Origin: JAHWKS01 sp964458385
GTDB lineage: Bacteria > Planctomycetota > Planctomycetia > Pirellulales > Pirellulaceae
NCBI GenBank assembly: GCA_964458385.1
Contig: CAYWIS010000072.1
Location: 1 to 25,103 of the forward strand
Reading direction: 5' to 3'
DNA length: 25,103 nt
Shown here: positions 7,844 to 16,970 of the stretch, one piece after another
How the letters are laid out: each line of letters starts with the position of its first letter
How positions within the stretch are numbered: position 1 is the first letter of the stretch
Program-made: the position numbers and the translations under genes
Notes under the pieces: generated by a model
What the model was told of the DNA's origin: nothing
Database searches by the model: none
The model's input: the letters and a program-made list of their open reading frames with translations, nothing else

Positions 7844-8929
7844 TTATTCCCCGTACACCACGACGGTCTTGATACCTTGCGGTTTCCGGTTCGTGTAATG
7901 CCAAAGTGCATCGGCCGGAGAAACGAAATCGGTAAATAGAGCTTCCAGCAAGCGGGGATGCGTTTGCCGCAGTTGCGCCAAGTGGCGGAGCGCATCGGCG
8001 AAGTCGCGCAGAGCGGAATTCACGGCGCCTAAGTGCAAATGATTGCGCAGCACGGCGTGCCGCATCAAAAGCGCCACATTATGCAGCTTAGGACGTGGCG
8101 TGCGTTCGCTTCCCAACCAAACCATCGCCCCGCAGGACGCCAAAGCCGAGGCAGCCCGAATCATCACGTCGTCACTGCCTGTGCATTCCAAAATCAGATC
8201 AAAGCCGTCGCGCTCAACATCAGCCAATTCGAAAGAAAAGTCATGGGCCGAGAGATACCTGGCCCCGAACGCCTGGGCTAACTGCCCGCGCGACGTCGTA
8301 GCCTCGTCGCGACCATAAACCGCGACGGGCCAATTGCGACAATGGCATGCCAGCACTGCGGCAAACGCAATCGGGCCAAGCCCCGTCACCAACACGCGCG
8401 GCGGCGGATCGGTCCAGGCGTCATCGCCTAACCGAGCCCGCTGGAGCGTGATTGCCTCATTCACGGCTTTTTCGGCAACCGAAAGCGGCTCGGCAAACAC
8501 CGCCACAGGGGCCACCTCCAACTCCACCGGCAACAAGTACTCTGCCCGATCGAGAAACACCGGCCGGGCGAACCCATGCTCATGCACAATGCCGCGTTCG
8601 GTAAACTCGCCGAACGGCAGCAGGTCGGCGCGACGTGCGCCGCTGCGTAACGGGCGGCGCACAAGTGGAACCACGAGATCGCCCGGACGAAGCATTTCAA
8701 CGCCCGGCCCTACTTCCTCGATTCGCGCCAAGCATTCGTGCCCCAAAATCAGGTGCTCCGATCCTGGCGGCGCCAGTGGTTGCCCCGACGCCACAATCTC
8801 TCGGTCGGTGCCGCACACGCCGACTTGCAGCGTGCGGCACAGCGCCTCGCCTTCCTTTGGTGGAGGAAGGTCCGGCGCCTCAACCAGCACCGCCTCGGAC
8901 AAACCGGCGCGCGCGGCGATTGCGAGCAT
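7844..8929 (-). CDS. Zinc-dependent MDR dehydrogenase, glucose 1-dehydrogenase family
   Basis: 361 residues, typical for the archaeal-type glucose dehydrogenase group of medium-chain dehydrogenases. The N-terminal catalytic domain carries GVCGTDREI (zinc-ligand Cys39, Asp42) and LGHEC (His64, Glu65), followed by GPGVEMLRPGDLVVP. The family block FGEFTERGI is present. The structural-zinc loop, normally four cysteines, contains none (RRPLRSGARRADLL). The Rossmann domain has VLVTGLGPIA, and a GRDEATTSR segment suggests NADP(H). Likely reaction: oxidation of an aldose or related polyol to the lactone or ketone with NAD(P)+. The gene follows the Gfo/Idh/MocA oxidoreductase by 24 nt on the same strand, so the pair probably forms an operon for sugar oxidation. 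Substrate not assignable. Confidence 0.85.
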   Translation of the reverse strand: MLAIAARAGLSEAVLVEAPDLPPPKEGEALCRTLQVGVCGTDREIVASGQPLAPPGSEHLILGHECLARIEEVGPGVEMLRPGDLVVPLVRRPLRSGARRADLLPFGEFTERGIVHEHGFARPVFLDRAEYLLPVELEVAPVAVFAEPLSVAEKAVNEAITLQRARLGDDAWTDPPPRVLVTGLGPIAFAAVLACHCRNWPVAVYGRDEATTSRGQLAQAFGARYLSAHDFSFELADVERDGFDLILECTGSDDVMIRAASALASCGAMVWLGSERTPRPKLHNVALLMRHAVLRNHLHLGAVNSALRDFADALRHLAQLRQTHPRLLEALFTDFVSPADALWHYTNRKPQGIKTVVVYGE

Positions 8930-8953
8930 GGTGCGAACTCGTTATCAGGAAAC

Positions 8954-10237
8954 TTACGATGGCAGCTTCCAGGGGCTGCGGTAAGGACGCTCCACCTGTG
9001 CAGCCAACTCGGCGTCGCCGATGATCTTCTCGTTTGCTGCGTCCCAGACCACCTTCTTGCCCGTGTAGGCCGCGATGTTGCCCAAGTGACAAGCGATGGC
9101 CGTGCGGTGGCCGATCTCAACGTCGCAAATCGGACGTTGCCGACTTTTGACGCAATCTAAGAAGTTCCGATGGTGATCGTTGCTGACGTACAGCCGTTCG
9201 TCACTCGACTTGAACTTCGTTTGCAGCAACTCTTCCGGTTCAGCCGTCAACTTGCCTCGATTGACGTAGATGCGGCCCTTCGAACCGATGAAGGTAGTCC
9301 CATCGGGAATGTCCTTCTGTTTCTGGCCGACAATCACGGTTACATCGTCGGGATACTTATAGACCAGGCGGCAAGTTTCGGTCACTTCGTGGTAGTTCTC
9401 TGGGTGGAACGTAGCCACCTCAGCCGTTACTTCCAGCGGCCCCGATTCGTCGGCGCCAATTCCCCAATGGGCAATGTCCAAATGGTGCGCGCCCCAGTTG
9501 GTCATCTGTCCGCCCGAATAGTCGCGGAAGAAGCGGAAGTTGTAATGAACTCGCTTGGCGTTGTAAGGGCGGTCAGGCGCAGGCCCTAGCCAGAAATCGT
9601 AGTCTAATTCGGGCGGCGGATCGCTATCGGGGCCGAGCTTGCCGGGATGGTTGGGCCCTGGGATTCCCACCAGCACCGTTTGCAGTTTGCCGATGTACCC
9701 ATTGCGCACCAGTTCGCAAGCCTGGCGGAAGTTGGCGGCGCTGCGCTGTTGCGAGCCCGTCTGCACCACCCGGTTATTTTGTCGGGCGGCTTCGACCATT
9801 TTCCGCCCCTCCACAATAAACAGCGACAACGGCTTCTCGCAGTACACGTCCTTTCCGGCCTGGCAGGCGTGAATCGTGGGCAGAGCATGCCAGTGGTCGG
9901 GCGTAGAGACGACTACAACGTCGATGTCTTTTCGTTCCAACATCTTACGGTAGTCGCCATAACCTTCGGCCTTATGACCCTTCTCATGAGTCATCTTAAG
10001 GGCTTGGGCCAGTCGCTGCGAATCGACATCGGCCAGACCGCCGACCGCCACGCCCTTGCCCATAAAGGCATTCAGATTGCTTCGCCCTTGGCCGCCGACA
10101 GCCACAAAACCGGCGACAATCCGCTCGTTGGCGCCAAATGCCCGCCGAGGCACATAGTAGGGTAGGGCAATTGCCCCGGCCGTGGCCGCCGAGGCCTGCA
10201 AGAACCGACGGCGCGAAAGGGAAGGTATATGCGACAT
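8954..10237 (-). CDS. Gfo/Idh/MocA family oxidoreductase with Tat signal
   Basis: 427 residues. The N-terminus SRRRFLQASAATAGAIALP is a twin-arginine signal followed by a hydrophobic stretch, so the folded protein is expected to cross the inner membrane with its cofactor. Family features are an N-terminal Rossmann fold (FVAVGGQGRSNLN), VVVSTPDHWHA, YCEKPLS (the EKP motif with the conserved Lys) and a C-terminal alpha/beta domain including GGQMTNWGAHHLDIAHW. This large family oxidises or reduces sugars and derivatives with NAD(P). Planctomycetes carry many Tat-exported copies. It is first of a likely two-gene operon with the glucose-dehydrogenase homologue. Start: ATG at 10237, no strong Shine-Dalgarno sequence. 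Substrate unknown. Confidence 0.92.
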   Translation of the reverse strand: MSHIPSLSRRRFLQASAATAGAIALPYYVPRRAFGANERIVAGFVAVGGQGRSNLNAFMGKGVAVGGLADVDSQRLAQALKMTHEKGHKAEGYGDYRKMLERKDIDVVVVSTPDHWHALPTIHACQAGKDVYCEKPLSLFIVEGRKMVEAARQNNRVVQTGSQQRSAANFRQACELVRNGYIGKLQTVLVGIPGPNHPGKLGPDSDPPPELDYDFWLGPAPDRPYNAKRVHYNFRFFRDYSGGQMTNWGAHHLDIAHWGIGADESGPLEVTAEVATFHPENYHEVTETCRLVYKYPDDVTVIVGQKQKDIPDGTTFIGSKGRIYVNRGKLTAEPEELLQTKFKSSDERLYVSNDHHRNFLDCVKSRQRPICDVEIGHRTAIACHLGNIAAYTGKKVVWDAANEKIIGDAELAAQVERPYRSPWKLPS

Positions 10238-10418
10238 GATTAGACCAGAAGGGTTGGAAGGAAGTAAGCAACGACGGCCGCGGGAAGGTAATCGAATGCG
10301 TCGCGCCGCGGCCGGTAATTACGTTCTCGGGTCGAAGCCAGCCAACGGGCGTATTCCACCGCGAAGAACACCCGGCCAAGAGGCGCATGGTTCGCGCCGC
10401 CATCAAGGGGGGAAAGAA

Positions 10419-10435
10419 CGCTCGCAACACGAGCG
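10419..10435 (-). terminator. Possible intrinsic terminator after the DUF11 protein gene
   Basis: On the minus strand CGCTCG-TGTTG-CGAGCG forms a perfect 6-bp stem with a 5-nt loop, beginning 14 nt after the DUF11-protein stop. It is followed by TTCTTTCCCCCCTT. The T tract is mixed with C, so termination strength is uncertain. It would separate the DUF11 gene from the oxidoreductase operon. Confidence 0.4.
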
Positions 10436-10448
10436 CTCCACGCTCTGT

Positions 10449-13213
10449 CTATTGGGCTAGAATGGTCGTTTCTTCCTCGACCGTCAATGGCTGTGGCTGC
10501 CGAGCGCTAAAGATTTGAGCACGAAACACCGCACGCCCGGGCTGCTTGTAGCTAACTTCTACGCGGTAGGGAGGCAGCGTCTCTCCGGCCCGAATTTCCA
10601 AGACGGGCGCCACATCGAGCGTCCGGCCGTCGGGCGACACGCGGCGAATGCCCGAGGGGCCGTTCAACCGCACCAACGTTGCATTCTCGGGAAGTGTGAT
10701 CGTGAGCGACACGTTCTGGTCAGCCACTGTCCGGGTGTTCTTGATGACAATCACATAAGTGACCGTCTGCCCTAACCGTACCGAATCGGCCAGGTCATCC
10801 ACGGTAGCCTGGAGTTCGCCTGTATCGGCCGGCATGGGGGCGGGCGACGGTTCACTGGGCTCCGGTTTGCGCATGGGCGGCGGTTGTGTGACCGGCGGGG
10901 CCTGTTGCGGGGGCGGGGCTTGCTGCGTCGCGGGCGGAGGCGGCGCCACAACTTGCGTTATCGCCTCGGCCGCGTGCTGCACCTGCTCGTGAGAGGTCGC
11001 CTCGGCCCGGACTCGCGCTTGCGGGTCAACTTGCACCGCCTGGCAATTCACCTGAAATCGTCGCGCGGCGCCCACTTCGAGCCGTTCCAAGGTCCAGATC
11101 AATTGATTGCCCACCTGCTGGCGGTTATCGCCCGCGGTGGCGGTGGTGGGCTGGAGACTGGGGCTATTGCTCACCGCGACGCGCAGCGCCGTCAGCGGCG
11201 TCTGCCCCGTATTGGCGACTTCCACGAAGTACTCGCCTACCTGCCCAACAGGCAAATCGCGCGGTCCCCAAACACGCACCGCCAAGCCGGGAGTCAACTG
11301 CGGCGGGGGCGCCTCGCGAGCGGTCAAGCACGCGCGGGCGCTAGCTGTTTGGCCCAGCGCGGTTGTGGCAGTCATCGTATGACACCAGCGACCAGCGCGC
11401 GTCACCTGGAAGGTAATGGCAAACTGCTTCTGCTCACCCGGCGCAATGGTTCCCAACGGCCGCTCGATGGGACTGGCCGACACGGCGTGTTGCAAGCCCT
11501 CGTCAAACCGATCGGTCACGATCACGTCGGTCAGCTCCACGCCACCTTCGTTGCGCACAGTAACCACGTACTGCACTTCCTGCCCAACTTCGGCCTCTTC
11601 CGGCCCCGTCATACTCAGGGACAGCGACTGCTGCATCACGCGCGTCAGGACGCAGTTCTCAGCCGAGAGATTGTCGGCCGGCGACTGCGCAACCGCACAG
11701 TGATTGAAGTCGCCTTGTTGGTCGGCGCGACAGTTGACTTCGAACGACCGTGCAGCTCGGGGCGTCAATTCGCCCAGCCGCCATTCGACACGTTGACCAA
11801 ACACCGAGCCGGGCGGATTGCTGTTGAGGATCGTCACCCCTGGCGGAGCGTTGTACGTCAAAGTGACGTCGGTCGCGGGCATATCGCCAGTGTTAGTCAC
11901 ATCGATCCGATACGGCAGCGTGGCGCCGACAGCCGCGACCGATGGGCCGGTGATGGTTACCGTCAGGCCAGGCGCGCTCCAAGCGACGGTCGTTGAGCCT
12001 TCGCCCACGATGAGTCGGCTTGGTTCGTGCGATGCCGCACCAGGGCGAATGATCTGCACCCGCACCTGGGTAACTCCTGCGCCCTGCATTTGCGGGAGAA
12101 TCTGCGCCGTTGCGGCGCCGGTGGCGTCGGTCACCACGTCGATCGCCTGATCACCCGCCGAAGTAAACGCGGCCGGGCTTCCGCCCGCTACTTCATAGCG
12201 CACAATCCAACCCGCAACGGGCGCCATGCTTCCCGGACGCGTCACGACGGTTGTCAACGCATGGGGCTGTCCCGCACGAACATGCGCGGGGGCGGGCAAC
12301 GTCCATTGAGCATTGACCCAGTAAATTTCGGCGGTCTGTTGACGTTGGTCCCATCCCGGCGCCTCGGGCGCCATGGCGGTTACTAGACTCACTCCTTCGC
12401 TCGGCGATGAGACACTGATCCACGCTTGGCCGCGCATCAACCACACATCGTCGGCAGGGTTGGCGTTGCCGCGGGTGATAACCTGATCGTGGCGCGATGT
12501 ACGTCCAATCGCGTAGTTGTTACTCAGCTTGCGCGGCGCACGGTGACGCCAATGGCATAACAGATAGTCACACTCATCGCCCACTTCGACAAAGTGCCCA
12601 ACGCTTTCTTGCGAAAGCACCCACTCGATGGGCTGTCCTGGCGAAAACTGCCCATTCGCGCCGCGCAGCCCCGCTAACAACACCACTTGGCTTCCCACAG
12701 GCGCAATGATCTTGGCAGGTGACAACACCAGCGACTCTTGGACAACCGNNNNNNNNNNGGCGCGGGAAGCGCCGGCGCAACCGCAGCGGGGGGAGTTATC
12801 GGAACTGGAGGACAAACCGCAACGGGTGGGGCGGGCGGACAAATCGCAATCGGCGGACTCGTTAATCCTTCGGTTGCCGCAGGCGCGGTCACGACAGGCG
12901 CCGTAGCCAAAGGGGACGCCGGCAGAGAGCTACACGGCGGAACAGGCGGAGGCGTCGTCCACGCCGGTTGCGGAAAGAACCCGCCGCGAGAACTGGGAGG
13001 CGTCGTCGCAACAGCCGGAGGCGGCACAACCACGGGCGGAGCAACAACCGCAGGCGCAGCGATCGGGGGTGTTTCCTCGGGCGGCAGAAAGATTCGCTCT
13101 CCCGATGGATCGATCCGAGGCAGCCGAAACTGCGCGCAGCCACACGCCAGCCCCGCCATCAAGGCGAGCATCGCAATTAAGCGCGCTGGCGTGCGCGTTC
13201 GCTCCATCGCCAC
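10449..13213 (-). CDS. DUF11-repeat envelope protein with lipoprotein-like signal and proline-rich stem
   Basis: Two pieces joined across the N run at 12749-12758 give about 920 residues. The N-terminus has a signal peptide ending LMAGLACGCA, close to but not a canonical lipobox, so it is either a lipoprotein or cleaved. Residues about 45-150 are rich in Pro and Ala with CPP repeats (a stem or wall-spanning segment). An Ig-like region follows (about 155-400). Then come DUF11/conserved-repeat domains at about 412-524, 527-629 and 640-752, each with a YxVxVxNxG-type strand, a second Pro/Gln linker (754-794), and a final DUF11-like domain (797-919). Several repeats contain cysteine pairs. Such proteins are typical surface or envelope proteins of planctomycetes and are presumed structural or adhesive. 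GTG at 13213 has GGGAG 5 nt upstream. ATG at 13207 is the alternative. No enzymatic motif seen. Confidence 0.82.
12749..12758. other. Assembly gap (10 N) inside the DUF11-repeat gene
   Basis: The signal-peptide/proline-rich frame upstream and the Ig/DUF11 frame downstream join only if the true missing length is 2 modulo 3, so the ten Ns are a placeholder. The gap lies in low-complexity Pro/Ala-coding DNA, where assemblers often break. Confidence 0.95.
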
Positions 13214-13821
13214 TCATTCTCCCAACAAAGACGGGCAGACTTGACCACGGAAAGCGTAACACGCGTTTTGGCAACATGCGGAAATTTTTCAACATGCGGA
13301 GTTGAGAAAACGCAACGCAAGTTACCTGTATTTACCGACAGTTACGATGCTAACGCCCAATCAGCCGTTCAAGGCGACAAACAGGTTTCAACCGATACCT
13401 TCGGACCTCTTTCTCGGCCGTGGAGTCGAGAGCGACTGTCGACAGCACTCCGCCCAGTTTCTGCGGTCCTGTGCGAAAAAGAGGATCCGAAGGTGGTAAG
13501 CGGGACGCCGGCCTGAAGTTCCTTGGCGGCGGATTGCACCGGCATTGACCACGAGGTCTCGAATCTCGACAATCCGCCATCAAACAGGATGGTTCACCAA
13601 CACTCGTTCAGCGTCGCAAGAGCTCGCCTGTGCAGAAATGAGGAGAGCGATACAATCCATCGTTAGCGGCGTTCCTTTGGCGCGGCGGACTGATAATTTT
13701 TGCCCCCGCGTTCCCAGGCGGCATCCTTGTAAAGCGCCAGAAGAGTGCGTAAAATTTCAAATCCTTTCACGCGTCGAGAGGAGCAATCCGCAAGACGTAA
13801 CAGCTTGAGATAAAACAGTTT
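13214..13821. other. Gene-free region between the DUF11 gene and tRNA-Arg
   Basis: About 608 bp with no convincing gene on either strand. The short open frames lack family features and start signals, and they overlap each other. It must hold the leftward promoter of the DUF11 gene and the rightward promoter of the tRNA. The only clear structure is the 11-bp direct repeat at 13272-13300. I could not identify a small RNA by eye. Confidence 0.6.
13272..13300. repeat. Two direct copies of an 11-bp sequence upstream of the DUF11 gene
   Basis: CAACATGCGGA occurs at 13272-13282 and 13290-13300, 18 bp start to start, separated by an A/T-rich spacer. It sits about 60-90 bp upstream of the DUF11 start, a place suited to a regulator binding two sites. 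No further copy was noticed. Confidence 0.5.
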
Positions 13822-13902
13822 GTCCCCGTAGCTCAATCGGATAGAGCGTCGGCCTCCGGAGCCGAAGGTTACAGGTTCGACTNNNNNNNNNNGTCGGGGA
13901 TA
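13822..13902 (+). tRNA. tRNA-Arg (anticodon CCG), with an assembly gap in the T arm
   Basis: The acceptor stem GTCCCCG pairs with CGGGGAT at 13895-13901 (one terminal G-U), discriminator A at 13902. The D stem is GCTC/GAGC, and the anticodon stem TCGGC/GCCGA carries loop CTCCGGA, anticodon CCG, reading CGG. A 5-nt variable loop follows. The T stem ACAGG leads into loop TTCGACT, then the N run. The GT after the gap fits the end of the expected CCTGT strand, so only CCT (3 nt) should be missing and the real tRNA is about 74 nt. CCA is not encoded. It lies 37 nt before polA in the same direction. Confidence 0.93.
13883..13892. other. Assembly gap (10 N) inside tRNA-Arg
   Basis: Cloverleaf pairing predicts only three missing bases (CCT), not ten, so the N count here is a placeholder. 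Confidence 0.95.
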
Positions 13903-13939
13903 CTTCCCGCCGGTTTGTTTCCTCTTCGCACGCAATGCC

Positions 13940-16819
13940 ATGCCTCCTTCGCGCCGTCAGCGCCCTCTGGCTGGCTTCGATGATGCTCTCGCTGAATCCG
14001 CCACGGATTCGCCCACCTCGGCAGATCACTCCACCGCTTTACCGGTCGATTCCCCGGCGCCCTTAGCGCCGGCGGTAGAGCCAACCGCCGCGACGCCCAT
14101 CGAAAGCCTGGCGGGAAAGACGGTCTACGTGGTCGACGCCCATTCGCTCATCTTCCAGGTCTTCCATGCCATGCCAGAGATGAGCAGTCCTTCGGGGCAA
14201 CCCACCGGGGCAATTCACGGCTTTACGCGCGACATCTTCGACCTGCTGGAACGACGCAAACCCGATTTTTTGTTCGTAGCGTTCGACCTGTCGGGGCCTA
14301 CCTTCCGCCATGAAATCTCCACCGATTACAAGGCCAATCGTACGGAGATGCCGCCCGACCTAGCACCGCAGATTCCTAACATTCGCCGCGTGCTGGAGGC
14401 GATGGGCGTGCCGATCGTCGCCCACGAGGGCTACGAGGCCGACGACGTGCTGGCGACGCTGGCCCGCCGGGTCGAGGAACTGGGGGGCGAATGCTACCTC
14501 GTCACAAGCGATAAAGACTGCCGACAACTCATTACCGAACACGTTAAACTGTACAACCCGCGCAAGAATCAAGTTTTCGACGCGGCGGCGCTGATGGCCG
14601 ACTGGGGCATTCGGCCCGACCAAGTGATCGATTTCCAGTCGCTGGTGGGCGACCCGGTCGATAACGTGCCGGGCGTGCCACTCATCGGCCCGAAAAGCGC
14701 CACGCAACTACTTCAGCAATATGGCACGCTGGAGGGAATTTACGAGAACATTGAAAAGATTACGGGCAAGAAGCGAGAGAACCTAATTCAATATCGCGAC
14801 CGAGCACTTCAAAGTCGGCAATTAGTGCGTCTCAATCCGCATGTTCCTGTGGAGATCGACTGGAATGCAGGACGCATTAACCGCATTGACCGCCGCCGCG
14901 TGCTCGAACTGTTCGACGAGTTCGGTTTCCGCCGACTAGGCGAACGACTCGATGCGTTAGCCCCTCAAGAAACGCCCGCTCCGGCCGCCTGGCAGGCCGA
15001 TTACCAGGTCGTAGCAACGGAGGGCGCTCTCGACCAACTTGTTCAGAACCTAGCGAGCCAGAAGCGGATTGCATTCGATACCGAAACCACCTCGATCAAT
15101 CCGAGGGCGACTCAGATCGTTGGCTACGCCTTTGCCTGGAAAGAAGGCGAGGCTTGGTATGTGCCGGTGCGTGCGCCGGAAGGCGATCCGCAACTCGATC
15201 CCGCAACAACGCTGGCCAAGTTGGCCCCTGTGCTGGAGAATCCCGAAATTCAGAAGGTCGGGCAAAATCTCAAGTACGACATGGGCGTCTTGCGAGCGGC
15301 CGGGCGCGAACTGGCGGGCGTCACCTTTGACACCATGGTCGCCGATTACCTGCTGGAAGCGGGCGAGCAGAACCACAACCTGGACGATCTGGCGCGGCGC
15401 TACCTGAACCACACCACCTCGAAGATTGAAGACATCATTGGCACGGGCAAGCATCAGCGTCGCATGGACGAAGCGCCCGTCGCCCAGGTTGCTCCCTACG
15501 CGGGAGAAGACGCCGATGTCGCGCTGCGTCTGGTTCCGATCTTGCAGAAACGGCTAGAGCAAGAAGAACTGACCGAACTATTCGCCAAGGTTGAGATCCC
15601 GCTGATCGAGGTCTTGGTCGAACTGGAGCACAACGGCGTCAAGATCGACGTGGAGCATCTCCGGCGACTCAGCCAAGAGTACGCCCGCCGGATGGAAGCG
15701 ATTGAGCAGGAAATTTACGAGCTAGCGGGCCGAACATTTAACATTGGCTCAACCAAGCAACTGGCGCAGGTGCTTTTCGATGAACTGAAGTTGCCAGTTA
15801 TCAAACGCACCAAAACCGGCATCAGCACCGACAGCGAAGTGCTGGAGGAACTCGCCAAGCAACACCCGTTGCCAGCCAAAATTGTGGAGTACCGGCAGTA
15901 CGCCAAATTGAAAAGCACCTACATTGACGCCCTCCCTCAATTAGTCCTGCCCGAAACCGGGCGCGTACACACTTCGTTCAACCAGGTAGTGACCGCCACA
16001 GGACGGCTAAGTTCGAACGAGCCCAACTTGCAAAACATTCCCGTTCGCACCGAACTGGGAAGAGAAATCCGCTCGGCGTTCATTCCTGGCGAAAAAGATT
16101 GGCTACTGCTGGCGGCCGACTATTCGCAGATTGAACTGCGCGTGTTGGCGCACTACTCGGGAGATGACGCACTGCGGGAAGCCTTCGCCAAAGATGAAGA
16201 CATTCATGCCCGCGTAGCAAGCGAGGTGTTTGGCGTACCGCTGGACCAGGTAACCAGCGAAATGCGGCGCAAGGCGAAAGCCGTCAATTTTGGCGTCATC
16301 TATGGGCAGAGCCCCTTTGGACTGGCCAAATCCATCAACGTGGACCAAAGTGAGGCGGCGGCATTTATCCAGGCATACTTCTCCCGCTATCGGGGAGTTG
16401 TCGAGTTTATCGAAAAGATACTGGAAGATTGCCGCCAAACTGGTTATGTTAAAACTATCCTGGGTCGCCGACGGCGAATCACTGGTATTCGCGAACCCGA
16501 AGGGCGACGGGACACTTTTCAACGCAACCTACCTGAACGCACCGCAATCAATACGGTCATCCAAGGATCGGCGGCCGATCTCATCAAGCTGGCGATGTTG
16601 GGAATTTATCGTCGGCTAAAAGAATCCAATTCTCCGGCACGGATGTTGCTGCAAATCCACGACGAGTTAATATTCGAAACGCCGGCGGAAGAAGCGCCAG
16701 AACTGGCTGCAATGGTCACCGCCGAAATGACGAAAGATCAAGGACTTACGGTTCCCTTGCGAGTCGATGTCCAAGTGGGTCCCGATTGGGGGCACGTTCA
16801 AAAAGCGTCATTTGCTTGA
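13940..16819 (+). CDS. polA: DNA polymerase I with 5' nuclease and proofreading domains
   Basis: 959 residues, slightly longer than E. coli Pol I (928). Residues 1-58 are a Pro/Ala/Ser-rich extension before KTVYVVDAHSLIFQ, where family homology begins. The 5' nuclease domain follows (FDLSGPTFRHE, YEADDVLATLA, TSDKDCRQL, GDPVDNVPGVPLIGPKSA). The 3'-5' exonuclease keeps its acidic set: DTETT at about 380, NLKYD, and YAGED, so proofreading is probably active. The polymerase domain shows motif A DYSQIELR (about 727), motif B RRKAKAVNFGVIYG and motif C HDE (about 908). It fills gaps and removes RNA primers in replication and repair. It follows tRNA-Arg and precedes coaE and rho on the same strand. 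ATG at 13940 is chosen. The extension means that a later start cannot be excluded, but no better one is evident. Confidence 0.97.
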   Translation: MPPSRRQRPLAGFDDALAESATDSPTSADHSTALPVDSPAPLAPAVEPTAATPIESLAGKTVYVVDAHSLIFQVFHAMPEMSSPSGQPTGAIHGFTRDIFDLLERRKPDFLFVAFDLSGPTFRHEISTDYKANRTEMPPDLAPQIPNIRRVLEAMGVPIVAHEGYEADDVLATLARRVEELGGECYLVTSDKDCRQLITEHVKLYNPRKNQVFDAAALMADWGIRPDQVIDFQSLVGDPVDNVPGVPLIGPKSATQLLQQYGTLEGIYENIEKITGKKRENLIQYRDRALQSRQLVRLNPHVPVEIDWNAGRINRIDRRRVLELFDEFGFRRLGERLDALAPQETPAPAAWQADYQVVATEGALDQLVQNLASQKRIAFDTETTSINPRATQIVGYAFAWKEGEAWYVPVRAPEGDPQLDPATTLAKLAPVLENPEIQKVGQNLKYDMGVLRAAGRELAGVTFDTMVADYLLEAGEQNHNLDDLARRYLNHTTSKIEDIIGTGKHQRRMDEAPVAQVAPYAGEDADVALRLVPILQKRLEQEELTELFAKVEIPLIEVLVELEHNGVKIDVEHLRRLSQEYARRMEAIEQEIYELAGRTFNIGSTKQLAQVLFDELKLPVIKRTKTGISTDSEVLEELAKQHPLPAKIVEYRQYAKLKSTYIDALPQLVLPETGRVHTSFNQVVTATGRLSSNEPNLQNIPVRTELGREIRSAFIPGEKDWLLLAADYSQIELRVLAHYSGDDALREAFAKDEDIHARVASEVFGVPLDQVTSEMRRKAKAVNFGVIYGQSPFGLAKSINVDQSEAAAFIQAYFSRYRGVVEFIEKILEDCRQTGYVKTILGRRRRITGIREPEGRRDTFQRNLPERTAINTVIQGSAADLIKLAMLGIYRRLKESNSPARMLLQIHDELIFETPAEEAPELAAMVTAEMTKDQGLTVPLRVDVQVGPDWGHVQKASFA

Positions 16820-16970
16820 AATTGGCCGAAATACGAAGTAACGGGCAGCCAAACTTATCTGCCTGGTGGATTGGCAGGAAACACACCACGCTGTTTTTCC
16901 GCTTAGGTCATCCAAGCGCGTTTCCAAGAACTAGGGCAAATCGGCGAACAACTTTCTCCCCGCGCATGTC

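Noticed and set aside
10884..11996. 370-codon plus-strand frame
   Set aside because: Antisense to the DUF11 repeats; composition (Arg/His-rich) is typical of a GC-rich shadow frame.
13302..13808. Short plus- and minus-strand frames in the region before tRNA-Arg
   Set aside because: No start signal, no recognisable domain, overlapping each other; not supported as genes.
16844..16877. GGCAG / CTGCC / GGCAG alternation after polA, resembling an attenuator
   Set aside because: Stems are only 5 bp and the T run is over 15 nt away; chance pairing is likely.
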